A DNA stretch of 64,000 bases from Paenibacillus albidus. Lineage in GTDB: Bacteria; Bacillota; Bacilli; Paenibacillales; Paenibacillaceae. Of the stretch, positions 53,948 to 62,597 are shown in pieces. The position numbers were made by a program, and so were the translations under genes. Position 1 is the stretch's first letter; the number at the start of each line of letters is the position of its first letter. The notes under the pieces were generated by a model, which saw only the letters and a program-made list of their open reading frames with translations, was not told the DNA's origin and did not search any database. The stretch covers positions 302,916 through 366,915 of the forward strand of contig NZ_BMKR01000002.1 of NCBI RefSeq assembly GCF_014644435.1. The letters are read 5' to 3'.

Positions 53948-55291
53948 GTGAAGTCAGATGAAGGCACGCTGCAGAAGAAACTGCTGCCTCGGCATATCAG
54001 CTTTATGGCGATGGGCGGAGTAATCGGGACGGGGATCTTTAAGGGAAGCTCGGAGACTATAGGCATTGCGGGTCCGGGAATTATACTCTCTTATGTATTT
54101 GCCGGCTTGCTGCTGCTGGTCGTAATGGGAGCCATTGCCGAAATGGCTACAGTATATCCCAATCGAAATATGAAAGACTTTATTCGTGAAGCTTTTGGTG
54201 CGCGGCTGTCGTTTATTGTAGGCTGGTTATATTGCTTCATGTGGCTGACTGTTTGTGTAATCGAGGTCCTGGCTGCCGGGAGTTTTCTGCAATACTGGCT
54301 GCCGGAGGTTCCGCTATGGCTGCTTAGCCTGGGCAGCGGAGCGCTTATTATCGGTATCAATACGATGAGCGTAGACGGTTACGGTGAGACGGAATTTTGG
54401 CTGGCCGGCATCAAAATCGCCATGATTATTGTATTCATCGTGCTGGGCGGAAGTCTGATCTTTGGACTGCTGCCCTCGGCAGAAGCCCCTCCGTTTCTGC
54501 AGAACTACACGGCGCATGGAGGGTTCTTCCCGCAAGGCTGGACGGCCATTTTCTCCGGACTGCTGGTTGTTATGTTCTCCTACGGAGGCTCGGAGCTCAT
54601 TGGTCTGACCTTAACCGAAACCGAGGATGCCGAGAAGATTCTGCCCAAAGTGGTGAAAAGCTTCATTTTACGCGTTATGCTGTTCTATACGCTGCCTATC
54701 CTCGTCATTTGCGGCCTTATTCCCTGGAACCAGTTGAACGAGCATACCAGCCCGTTTGTGCAGGTGCTGGCCTCCACAGGGCTGAAAGGCGCAGCGCACC
54801 TGATGAACTTCATTCTGGTGACGGCAGTCCTGTCTGCAGCCAACTCGGGGATCTACGGGGCCACGCGGATGCTTCACTCGTTGGCTTCCCAGGGTGAAGC
54901 TCCGCAGGCGCTGGCACGCACCTCTTCCCGCGGCGTTCCGCTGAACAGCCTGAAGCTGTGCGCAGCCGTACTTCTGGTCGGTTCCCTGCTGGCTTATTTC
55001 GCTCAGGACGGGTTGTTCCGCCTGCTGATGGCTGTCCCGGGCTTCGTGGTGCTGCTCGTCTGGATCAGCATCTGCCTGGCCCAGCTGAAACTGCGCCGGA
55101 CCTACCCGCAGCAGCCGAGCTTCAAGGTATGGGGGTTCCCTTATATCACCTTGCTGACGGTTGGCTCGCTGACGGTCATTGCAGCGCTGTTCCTCTTCGA
55201 TGACCAGAACCGGGTCAGCATCGGTGCCTGTCTGGCTTTCCTGCTGGTGCTTGTGATCTGGTCATTGCTGAAATTCCGCAAGCGGACATAG
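53948..55291 (+). CDS. APC family amino acid permease
   Basis: 447 aa with about twelve helices. The opening LLPRHISFMAMGGVIGTGIFKGSSETIGIAGPG is the family signature with the unwound helix-1 substrate site, and FSYGGSELIGLTLTETEDAEKILP follows in helix 6. It takes up an amino acid by proton symport. The start is GTG with GGGGG at 7 nt. Which amino acid cannot be told. Confidence 0.92.
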   Translation: MKSDEGTLQKKLLPRHISFMAMGGVIGTGIFKGSSETIGIAGPGIILSYVFAGLLLLVVMGAIAEMATVYPNRNMKDFIREAFGARLSFIVGWLYCFMWLTVCVIEVLAAGSFLQYWLPEVPLWLLSLGSGALIIGINTMSVDGYGETEFWLAGIKIAMIIVFIVLGGSLIFGLLPSAEAPPFLQNYTAHGGFFPQGWTAIFSGLLVVMFSYGGSELIGLTLTETEDAEKILPKVVKSFILRVMLFYTLPILVICGLIPWNQLNEHTSPFVQVLASTGLKGAAHLMNFILVTAVLSAANSGIYGATRMLHSLASQGEAPQALARTSSRGVPLNSLKLCAAVLLVGSLLAYFAQDGLFRLLMAVPGFVVLLVWISICLAQLKLRRTYPQQPSFKVWGFPYITLLTVGSLTVIAALFLFDDQNRVSIGACLAFLLVLVIWSLLKFRKRT

Positions 55292-55326
55292 CGCTCCGAG
55301 TACTCGGAGGAGTGACACAACATACA

Positions 55327-55380
55327 AACGGGGATGTCCTGGAAGCCATACAATGGCCTCCCGTGACATCCCCGTTGTTT
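55327..55380. terminator. Terminator between the permease and SUKH genes
   Basis: AACGGGGATGTC / GACATCCCCGTT, a 12 bp perfect stem, with GTTT after it on the plus strand and TTTG on the minus. Either convergent gene could use it. Confidence 0.75.
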
Positions 55381-55423
55381 ATACCGTTCACTAGCTTACG
55401 TTAGTATCTTAAGTTCATTCGAT

Positions 55424-56026
55424 CTAGCCATAAAAGTAATCCCAAAATCCCTCGTAATACTCCGCGCCCAGAACCGGCTCGACAACTTCTTTGAACCGCT
55501 GCTCAAAACCCGGATAGAGTCCATCATCATCACCGATTTCAAAGATTTCAAATTCACCGTACACCACAGAGATCATTGCCGAAAGAGCATTAACAAAGTC
55601 GGCAAGCGACGCCGCAATAGGAAAAGCCTGTCCTGCATCGTGGGCTGCATATACAGGTGTGCCCTCCCGGTTAATAACTGCGATCACGGGTTTGCCGCCC
55701 CCTACATCATCGGCGAACACCACATATTCCTCCGGCCATTCCGGGTTATCTATCCAGCCCTCGCGGTCTTTGACCCGGCGATAGCCGAGCTGAGCCCGTT
55801 CCAGACCTTCCACTGCCCATAGCTTGAGCGGCGTAAATCCGGTTTCGAGCTTAACTCCGGCGGGTTCATAATGATTGAGCAGATACTCCAGCTCCTTGGA
55901 TTTCCCGATCGCGGCAGGAAAGTGTAAACTGGCATTGTTGCGGTTGGCAAAAGATCCTGGCAGGCCAAACTTTCTGTGAGTGGCTTTCAGTTCATTTAAA
56001 GCAGCTTCAAGGTTTTCTACTTCCAG
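55424..56026 (-). CDS. SMI1/KNR4 (SUKH) family protein with apparent CTG start
   Basis: 200 aa. FGLPGSFANRNNASLHFPAAIGKSKELEYLL, then FTPLKLWAVEGLERAQLGYR, NPEWPEEYVVFADDVGGGKPVIAV and SLADFVNALS match SUKH domains, found in immunity proteins and in single-copy regulators. The only ATG/GTG/TTG-initiated frame begins 71 codons later, inside the domain. The full frame opens with CTG 8 nt after AAGGAGG, right after an in-frame TAA. It follows pncB by 41 bp, so it may be the last gene of that operon. Confidence 0.75.
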   Translation of the reverse strand: MEVENLEAALNELKATHRKFGLPGSFANRNNASLHFPAAIGKSKELEYLLNHYEPAGVKLETGFTPLKLWAVEGLERAQLGYRRVKDREGWIDNPEWPEEYVVFADDVGGGKPVIAVINREGTPVYAAHDAGQAFPIAASLADFVNALSAMISVVYGEFEIFEIGDDDGLYPGFEQRFKEVVEPVLGAEYYEGFWDYFYG

Positions 56027-56067
56027 GTTGATCCCTCCTTATAAATAGCAGACATGTTCCAAAAACG

Positions 56068-57519
56068 CTATTCCAAATCCGGCTGAATATGCTCGGCAAT
56101 CAGCTTTTGCTTCTGTTCCCATACCTTTTCGCTCAGGTTGATCCGGTAGACCTCCGGGTTGAGCTTGCGCAGATATTCCGGCCAGAACAGATCCAATTGC
56201 TCCTTGTGATAGCGGCGAATCTCAGCCAGATCCGGCAGCTTATAGACCTGAAAGCCGTTAACATAAATCGGCTCCAGCATAGGGAGCGCCGTGTAGTGCT
56301 GCACATGTTTTTGCATATAAGGATGCAGCGGGTTGAACAGCTTCAGCCGGGCACCGCTGCGCGGAGCTTCCTCTTCCGGGAAGCTGATATAATCGGCCAC
56401 GGCTTTTCCTTTCTTCCCGATAATACGGTAGACCTCTTTTTTGCCGGGTGTGGATACCTTCTCCGGGTTGGAGGAAATTTTGATCGTCGGCACCATCTCT
56501 CCGGAAGCTGACTCGATCTCAACCAGCTTGTACACACCACCCAGTGATGGCTGATCCGATGCCGTAATGAGCTGCGTTCCCACACCCCAGGTATCAATGG
56601 CCGCCCCCTGCGACTTCAGGTTCATGATCGTATTCTCGTCAAGATCATTGGATGCTACAATTCTCACATAGGACAGTCCGGCCTCATCCAGCATTCTGCG
56701 CGCTTCACGCGACAAATAGGCCAGGTCACCGCTGTCCAGACGGATGGCATTCATCCGTTTGCCCTGTGCTTCCAGCATTTTTGCTGTATGAATCGCATTC
56801 GGTACCCCACTGCGCAGGGTATCAAAGGTGTCTACCAGCAGCGTAACACCGTCGGGCATCACCCTGGCATAAGCATCGAAGGCTTCCTGTTCGCTGCCAA
56901 AGCTTTGGACCCAGGAGTGGGCATGCGTACCCTTGGTGGGAATGCCAAACAGTTTGCCGGCCAGCATATTGGAAGTGGCATCAAAGCCGCCGACATACGC
57001 CGCACGTGCCCCCCACACAGCCGCATCCGCTTCCTGTGCACGCCGTGTTCCGAACTCCAGCAGAATATCATCGGGCGCCACCTGCTTGACCCGTGAAGCC
57101 TTGGTAGCGATCAGTGTCTGATAGTTCATGAAGTTCAGAATGGCGGTCTCGACCAGCTGCGCCTCCATAATCGTTCCTTCCACGCGGAGTAAAGGCTCGT
57201 CCGAAAAAACCAGTGCCCCTTCCTTCATGGCATGAATGGTGCCCTGAAAATGGAACTGCAGCAGCTCTTCCAGAAAAGCAGGCGCATAATTCTCCTCCTG
57301 CTCGGACAAATACCGGATATCCTCCTCGGTGAAACGCAGGCCCCCGATATAGCCGACAATCCGTTCAAGGCCGGCAAACACGGCAAAGCCGTTGCCAAAC
57401 GGCAGCTTGCGAAAATACGCTTCAAATACGGCTTTGCGTTTATGCGTGCCATTCGCCCAGTGGGCATACATCATATTGATCTGGTATTTATCGGTATGTA
57501 GCGCAAGTTCTCTTCTCAA
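56068..57519 (-). CDS. pncB: Nicotinate phosphoribosyltransferase
   Basis: 483 aa. Makes nicotinate mononucleotide from nicotinate and PRPP in NAD salvage. LHTDKYQINMMYAHW, LLEFGTRRAQEADAA, GIPTKGTHAHSWVQSF (with the phosphorylatable His) and IRLDSGDLAYLS are conserved. The start is TTG with AGGAGATG at about 7 nt. It follows pncA by 11 bp, so the two steps from nicotinamide are encoded together. Confidence 0.95.
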   Translation of the reverse strand: MRRELALHTDKYQINMMYAHWANGTHKRKAVFEAYFRKLPFGNGFAVFAGLERIVGYIGGLRFTEEDIRYLSEQEENYAPAFLEELLQFHFQGTIHAMKEGALVFSDEPLLRVEGTIMEAQLVETAILNFMNYQTLIATKASRVKQVAPDDILLEFGTRRAQEADAAVWGARAAYVGGFDATSNMLAGKLFGIPTKGTHAHSWVQSFGSEQEAFDAYARVMPDGVTLLVDTFDTLRSGVPNAIHTAKMLEAQGKRMNAIRLDSGDLAYLSREARRMLDEAGLSYVRIVASNDLDENTIMNLKSQGAAIDTWGVGTQLITASDQPSLGGVYKLVEIESASGEMVPTIKISSNPEKVSTPGKKEVYRIIGKKGKAVADYISFPEEEAPRSGARLKLFNPLHPYMQKHVQHYTALPMLEPIYVNGFQVYKLPDLAEIRRYHKEQLDLFWPEYLRKLNPEVYRINLSEKVWEQKQKLIAEHIQPDLE

Positions 57520-57530
57520 ATTCTCATCTC

Positions 57531-58091
57531 CTAATCTCTGGGCTGCTTTGCTCCTGCTATCACAACTTCAGCGCCGAGGCTTCCCTTGAAATGCCCCAAA
57601 GCCCACGTATGGCCGGCAGCATTGAAGCTCGCTACAGCGTCCTCATGCACAACAATATCAAAACCTTTGTTATACGCGTCCACTGCAGTATGCAGCACAC
57701 AGATATCCGTGCAGACGCCAATCAAGTGCAGCTCGGTAATGCCGCGTTCACGCAGCTTCACTTCCAGATCTGTCCCGCAAAATGCGCTGTAGCGCGTTTT
57801 GTCCAGCCAGTAGATGCTGTCACTATGGTCCTCATAGACACGCTTCAGGCTGCCATACAATTCACGTCCCGCGGTCCCCCGCAGATTATGCGGCGGAAAC
57901 AGCTTGCTCTCCGGGTGATACGGGTCATTTCCTTCGTGAAGATCTACAGCCATGACTACATAATCGCCACTGCGGACAAATTCACGCGTCAGTTCAGCGA
58001 TTCTGGGCTCGATCCGGACCGCCGGCTCTCCCACCGGCAAGTTCCCGTCCACAAAATCATTCGTAAAATCAATCACGATCAGTGCTTTCAT
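57531..58091 (-). CDS. pncA: Nicotinamidase (cysteine hydrolase)
   Basis: 186 aa. Converts nicotinamide to nicotinate. The triad is visible: Asp in VIDFTNDFV, Lys in LDKTRYSAFCGTDL, and Cys in GVCTDICVLHTA; VDLHEGND supplies metal-binding residues. It is cotranscribed with pncB downstream and lies 30 bp after the NrtR-like gene. Confidence 0.94.
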   Translation of the reverse strand: MKALIVIDFTNDFVDGNLPVGEPAVRIEPRIAELTREFVRSGDYVVMAVDLHEGNDPYHPESKLFPPHNLRGTAGRELYGSLKRVYEDHSDSIYWLDKTRYSAFCGTDLEVKLRERGITELHLIGVCTDICVLHTAVDAYNKGFDIVVHEDAVASFNAAGHTWALGHFKGSLGAEVVIAGAKQPRD

Positions 58092-58121
58092 CGAAATAGC
58101 CTCCTCTTGTGATTTCAGACA

Positions 58122-58892
58122 CTAAGTATAAATGGATAACAGCGGCTCATGATCCGTGAACGTATACAGCTGAGCCGGACGTTGAGAATATTGATTGGAG
58201 CTGAGCGGATTGCCCGCTTCGTCCTTCACTTCTTTTAATATACCCTGACGGCTGCGGGTTGACGTAATTTTGCGGATAAAATTAGGCTCCTTGAATTCCG
58301 GCACGACCGTCTGGATGACCTGGTACAGCTCACTGAGCGTGAAATGACGCGGCAAAAACTGCCTGGCAATCGTCGTCTGCAGCATTTGCTGCTGAATCCG
58401 CAGATAAGCATCCGTAATGATATCATGATGGTCAAAAGCCAGCTCCAGCTCCTCCAGCGCTTCCCGCAGGGTGAATAACCCAACCTCCCCGGCGTCATCG
58501 GAAGCCTGCCGCTGCTCCAGCATCCATTCCTCTACCAGCGCAAAAAACGCATGGCTGATAATCCAGCCCCGGGGATCGCGGCCCGGCGTGCTGTACACCC
58601 CCAGATACTCCAGATGTCCGCCGTCGACCCCGGTCTCTTCCTTCAGCTCGCGGGTAGCCGCATCATAGATCGATTCATTCTCCTGGCAAAAGCCGCCCGG
58701 CAGCGCCCACATTCCTGCGCATGGCCAGCGTCTGCGTTTGACCAGCATGACTTTCAATTCACGGAGAGGAAGGGTCTTGGTGACCGTCTTCCGTTCGCGT
58801 TTGGTCAGCGTAAACATTACAATGTCAGCCGGAACACCGTCCGGGGTGCGGTACTTTTTGACGTTATAGGTTTGTTCGCGATTGTCGCTCAC
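58122..58892 (-). CDS. Nudix-winged helix regulator, NrtR-like
   Basis: 256 aa. A Nudix domain (about 20-150, box GGFCQENESIYDAATRELKEETG) is followed by an NrtR-type winged helix (about 190-250: RHFTLSELYQVIQTV, NFIRKI, RPAQLYTF). NrtR proteins repress NAD-salvage genes and respond to ADP-ribose, and the gene precedes pncA-pncB. Unlike many NrtR regulators the Nudix box is complete, so it may also hydrolyse ADP-ribose or a related compound. The start is GTG with AAAGGATGG; a TTG 25 codons upstream is possible. Confidence 0.85.
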   Translation of the reverse strand: MSDNREQTYNVKKYRTPDGVPADIVMFTLTKRERKTVTKTLPLRELKVMLVKRRRWPCAGMWALPGGFCQENESIYDAATRELKEETGVDGGHLEYLGVYSTPGRDPRGWIISHAFFALVEEWMLEQRQASDDAGEVGLFTLREALEELELAFDHHDIITDAYLRIQQQMLQTTIARQFLPRHFTLSELYQVIQTVVPEFKEPNFIRKITSTRSRQGILKEVKDEAGNPLSSNQYSQRPAQLYTFTDHEPLLSIYT

Positions 58893-58978
58893 TGTTGATC
58901 CATCCTTTTGCCGCAGCTTATATTTCCTGTTCGTATCTTTTAAATGTACCAAACCTGAACTTGCCAAATCAAGAAGCC

Positions 58979-59010
58979 AAGAAGGGACGGATCTTCATCC
59001 GCCCCTTCTT
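58979..59010 (-). terminator. Terminator after ricA
   Basis: AAGAAGGG-CGGAT / ATCCG-CCCTTCTT with one mismatch; the following minus-strand bases (GGCTTCTTG) are only mildly T-rich. Confidence 0.55.
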
Positions 59011-59020
59011 ATTGATGCGG

Positions 59021-59473
59021 TTAATCCCCGCATGTGGACGGAGGCGCTTCCGTGCCGGCTTCCACATTGATTTTTTCTGAAACCGTATCTCTTATCACTG
59101 AAATCACCAGCTGCAGCAGATAATTGATATCGCTCTGGCTTTGCTGGAATTCATTCACTACCGGAATGCCGTCGATCTCATCCTGCAGCTCTTCAATCTC
59201 GCGTTCGATCTTGGCGACCATATCTTTATTTCCGAAGCTCTCGAAGGCCACAATCTCCTTCTGCTTCTTCTTCATGGTAGCAATCAGGCCCTGGACACGT
59301 TCATGATTCAGGATCTTCTGTTCGGCCTGCTGAAAATGACGGACCTCTTCACTCGTTGAGATCAAGGACGCCAATTCCTTGGCTTTGCCCATAATATCTT
59401 CACGCACGATCAAATCCCGCGTATTGTAAGTCGGCATTCCGTATTTGTTCAATTGCTGCTGCTCCTGACTCAA
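59021..59473 (-). CDS. ricA: RicA family regulator (YmcA)
   Basis: 150 aa YlbF/YmcA-family helical protein (LIVREDIMGKAKELASLISTSEEVRHFQQAEQKI, DGIPVVNEFQQSQSDINYLLQLV). In B. subtilis RicA works with RicF and RicT in RNA maturation, sporulation, competence and biofilm control. Only one Cys (near the C-terminus) is present, whereas B. subtilis RicA has a Cys-containing tail tied to Fe-S binding. The start is uncertain: TTG at 59473 or a TTG seven codons later with AGGAG. It follows miaB by 25 bp, as in B. subtilis. Confidence 0.88.
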   Translation of the reverse strand: MSQEQQQLNKYGMPTYNTRDLIVREDIMGKAKELASLISTSEEVRHFQQAEQKILNHERVQGLIATMKKKQKEIVAFESFGNKDMVAKIEREIEELQDEIDGIPVVNEFQQSQSDINYLLQLVISVIRDTVSEKINVEAGTEAPPSTCGD

Positions 59474-59498
59474 GCGTCATCGCCCCATTCGTCTATGA

Positions 59499-61085
59499 TT
59501 AATGGACAGCCACAGCTTCCGCTAGGGCATCCCCTTTGATGTACCAAGTTTTGGTATCGGTAATTCTTACCTGCACAAACGAGCCAATGAGCTCCGCCGG
59601 CCCTTCAAAATGCACCAGTTTATTGGCCCGGGAACGTCCGGACAACATCTCCGGATTGTTTTTGCTCTCGCCTTCAACCAGCACCTCAACCACTTCACCG
59701 AGCATGCGGTCATTGCTGATCCGGCTGTTCTCTTTAATCAGATCATTCAGTCTTTGCAGGCGTTCGCTCTTAACCTCCATCGGCACATTGTCTTCCATGG
59801 CGGCGGCAGGCGTTCCCTCACGGGGCGAATAGATAAAGGTATAAGCCATATCATAACCCACTTCGCGCACCAGCGACAACGTCTCTTCGAACTGTTCCGC
59901 AGTTTCACCGGGGAATCCAACGATGATATCGGTAGTCAGGACTGCGCCCGGGACAGTGGCTTTGATCTTGCGGACCAGCTCCAGATAGGCTTCACGGGAG
60001 TATTTGCGGCTCATTTTTTTGAGTACGGCCGTACTGCCCGATTGAACCGGCAGATGGATATGCTCCGTCAGATTGCCGCCTTTGCCAAGCACCTCAATCA
60101 ATTTATCGTCAAAATCACGCGGATGCGATGTCATGAACCGGATACGCGGAATGTCAATCAGCCGCATGTCATCCATCAGATCGCCGAAGGTATAATCAAT
60201 ATCGGTAAAATCCTTCCCGTATGCGTTCACATTCTGCCCGAGCAGCGTCACTTCCTTGAAGCCCTGACGTGCCAAATCACGCACCTCGGCAATAACATCT
60301 TCCGGCCGGCGGCTCCGCTCCTTGCCCCGTGTAAACGGCACGATGCAGTACGTACAGAACTTGTCGCAGCCGTACATAATGTTCACCCAGGCGCGCATGC
60401 CTTCCCGCTTCTTCGGCAGGTTCTCGATAATGTCGCCTTCCTTGGACCAGACCTCCACGACGAGTTCTTTGCTGAACACGGCTTCTTTAATGAGATGCGG
60501 CAGACGATGAATATTGTGTGTTCCAAAGATCATATCCACAAAACCGTGCTTGGACATAATCCGGTTGACTACGCCTTCCTCCTGCGACATGCAGCCGCAG
60601 ACTCCAAGCAGCAGTCCCGGCTTCTCGATCTTCAGATGTTTGAGATGACCCAGCTCCCCGAACACCTTGTCCTCGGCATTCTCGCGGATCGCACAGGTAT
60701 TCAGCAGAATAATATCCGCCTGATTACGGTCAAGCGTGCCGCGGTAGCCCATTTGCTCCAGCAGCCCCTTCATCGTCTCCGTATCATGCTCATTCATCTG
60801 GCAGCCGTAGGTGGTGATATGATAAAGCTTGTTCACGCCAAACCCGGCCATTTCCTCCGGAATCGCAAAGTCATAATGAACTTCGATCTCTTCCTTGCCG
60901 CGGCGTTTGCCTTCTTTATAGTCGGGCTGGCTGTTGATCTGCACATTTCTGCCCTTGATGCGGTAGGTAGTTTTGCCTTCTTCCTCGCTGATTACCTTGG
61001 CATCGCTGAAATCGAAATACTTGGAATAATCCTTCGAACCCTTGCCGGATTTTAAGTCCGGTGAGCCCTGGTTACCTTTTGTCAT
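59499..61085 (-). CDS. miaB: tRNA-2-methylthio-N6-dimethylallyladenosine synthase MiaB
   Basis: 528 aa radical SAM enzyme that adds the 2-methylthio group to i6A37. The N-terminal UPF0004 domain has Cys in YGCQMN, NTCAIR and GCMSQEEG; the radical SAM motif is CDKFCTYC; a TRAM domain closes the protein (about 455-520). The first 75 residues are a charged extension typical of Bacillales MiaB. The start ATG has GAGGA at about 10 nt. It acts after MiaA, encoded elsewhere in the window. Confidence 0.97.
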   Translation of the reverse strand: MTKGNQGSPDLKSGKGSKDYSKYFDFSDAKVISEEEGKTTYRIKGRNVQINSQPDYKEGKRRGKEEIEVHYDFAIPEEMAGFGVNKLYHITTYGCQMNEHDTETMKGLLEQMGYRGTLDRNQADIILLNTCAIRENAEDKVFGELGHLKHLKIEKPGLLLGVCGCMSQEEGVVNRIMSKHGFVDMIFGTHNIHRLPHLIKEAVFSKELVVEVWSKEGDIIENLPKKREGMRAWVNIMYGCDKFCTYCIVPFTRGKERSRRPEDVIAEVRDLARQGFKEVTLLGQNVNAYGKDFTDIDYTFGDLMDDMRLIDIPRIRFMTSHPRDFDDKLIEVLGKGGNLTEHIHLPVQSGSTAVLKKMSRKYSREAYLELVRKIKATVPGAVLTTDIIVGFPGETAEQFEETLSLVREVGYDMAYTFIYSPREGTPAAAMEDNVPMEVKSERLQRLNDLIKENSRISNDRMLGEVVEVLVEGESKNNPEMLSGRSRANKLVHFEGPAELIGSFVQVRITDTKTWYIKGDALAEAVAVH

Positions 61086-61225
61086 GCTGCTTCACGTCCT
61101 CTATAGTATTGAACAGTTTCTTTTGTACATTGCTAATTTAAAATTATACCATAAGGCCGCCCTAACATAGAAGAGCGCGGTATGAATAATCATTTTTTGG
61201 GGGTGAAGTCCTGCCCCCGGACACC

Positions 61226-61287
61226 AAAACATCCGCCTCCCAGTCTTGCCGAATAACGCTCCTTGGCAAAACAGTGAAAAGCGGATG
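61226..61287 (-). terminator. Terminator after the Old Yellow Enzyme gene
   Basis: CATCCGC / GCGGATG with an inner TTGCC / GGCAA pair, followed on the minus strand by TTTTGG. The remaining 61086-61225 gap shows no gene. Confidence 0.55.
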
Positions 61288-61318
61288 CTTCTTCTACCCT
61301 ATGAGGCTTGAAAACTAG

Positions 61319-62413
61319 TTACTTGAGCGTATTTGTCGATTCCGGAGTAAAGGGCTCAATCTCCTCTGTTCTGCCGCTGCGGAGCTTCTCCGGCCAAGCT
61401 GCATCGGCAATCAGGGCGCGTCCTACGGCAACGAGATCAAATTCCTCTTTCGCAATCTTCTCGAGCAGGCGGTCGATATTGTCTTCCCCGCTGTCTCCCG
61501 CTTCTCTGGTCACAAAATCGCTGTTCAGGCCGACAGAGCCCACAGTAATACTGGGTTTGCCTGTAAGCTTCTTGGTCCAGCCCGCCAGATTCAGCTCGGA
61601 CCCTTCGAACTCCGGCAGCCAGAAGCGGCGTGTGGAGCAGTGAAAGATATCCACGCCGGCATTGCTCAGCGGTTCAAGGAAACGGGCCAGCTCCTCGGGG
61701 GTGTGAGCCAGCTTCGCATCATAGGCTCCTGCCTTCCACTGCGAGAACCGCAGCACAATCGGGAAGTCCGGGCCAACAGCACGGCGGCAGGCTTCAATCA
61801 CGTCCACGGCAAAGGTGGTACGGCCTGCCAGATCCCCGCCGTAGCGGTCGGTACGCTTGTTCGTATGCTCCCAGAAGAACTGGTCAATAAGGTAGCCATG
61901 CGCACCGTGCAGCTCAATACCGTCAAAACCAACCCGTTTGGCATCCGCTGCCGCTTGGGCATAAGCCGCGACCAGGTTCTCGATTTCCGCCGGAGTCAGC
62001 GGTTCGGTGACCTTCTCACCTGCAAGGTTCAAGCCGGAAGGTCCGATGGGTAGAGCATCCAGGTTCGGCAGATCCCCGATGGAACGGGCCATTCCTACAT
62101 GCCAGAGCTGCGGCATGATTCGACCGCCTGCGGCGTGAACCTCTTCCACCACTTTTGCCCATCCGGCCAAAGCGGCCTCGCCATGGAAATTCGGGATGTT
62201 CTGATGGCTGACTGCGGATGGATGCTGAATCGCCGTCCCTTCAGTTATAATCAGGCCTACCCCGCCTTCTGCACGGCGGCGGTAATAAGCGGCAACCTCT
62301 GCTCCGGGAACACCATCCGGTGAAAAAGCACGGGTCATCGGAGCCATTACGACCCGATTCGAAAGGGTAAGATTTCCTGCAGTGAACGGCTGAAATAAAA
62401 TCTCTGTATTCAT
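61319..62413 (-). CDS. NADH:flavin oxidoreductase (Old Yellow Enzyme family)
   Basis: 364 aa FMN TIM-barrel enzyme that reduces activated C=C bonds, often in electrophile stress. VVMAPMTRAF, GRIMPQLWHVGMA, FDGIELHGAHGYLIDQFFWEHTNKRTDRYGG and VAVGRALIADAAW are conserved; the His in ELHGAHG contacts substrate. The start has GGAGGT. A palindromic operator and a promoter lie just upstream. Confidence 0.93.
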   Translation of the reverse strand: MNTEILFQPFTAGNLTLSNRVVMAPMTRAFSPDGVPGAEVAAYYRRRAEGGVGLIITEGTAIQHPSAVSHQNIPNFHGEAALAGWAKVVEEVHAAGGRIMPQLWHVGMARSIGDLPNLDALPIGPSGLNLAGEKVTEPLTPAEIENLVAAYAQAAADAKRVGFDGIELHGAHGYLIDQFFWEHTNKRTDRYGGDLAGRTTFAVDVIEACRRAVGPDFPIVLRFSQWKAGAYDAKLAHTPEELARFLEPLSNAGVDIFHCSTRRFWLPEFEGSELNLAGWTKKLTGKPSITVGSVGLNSDFVTREAGDSGEDNIDRLLEKIAKEEFDLVAVGRALIADAAWPEKLRSGRTEEIEPFTPESTNTLK

Positions 62414-62438
62414 ATGTTACCTCCACTTCATAATTTGA

Positions 62439-62451
62439 TTACTTTAAGTAA
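62439..62451. promoter_or_regulatory. Palindromic operator before the Old Yellow Enzyme gene
   Basis: TTACTT-T-AAGTAA, a perfect inverted repeat placed just after the -10 element. The TACTT..AAGTA form recalls sites of HxlR-type redox repressors such as YodB. Confidence 0.6.
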
Positions 62452-62455
62452 GTAT

Positions 62456-62484
62456 ATTATGACGCGAATGACGGCTAAAAGCAA
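62456..62484 (-). promoter_or_regulatory. Promoter of the Old Yellow Enzyme gene
   Basis: Minus strand TTGCTT, 17 bp spacer, CATAAT. Confidence 0.5.
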
Positions 62485-62597
62485 GTTCAGCCCCCTCCGG
62501 CCGTATTTTTTTATTATAAAAATTAAATAGTCCCCCAATAAACAAAGAACCCGTTATAATTGAGGCAAAATCGATATAGCCGAGGTGTGATGCTGAA

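Noticed and set aside
59610..61055. 481-codon open frame on the plus strand
   Set aside because: Antisense shadow of miaB; no ribosome site and no domain.
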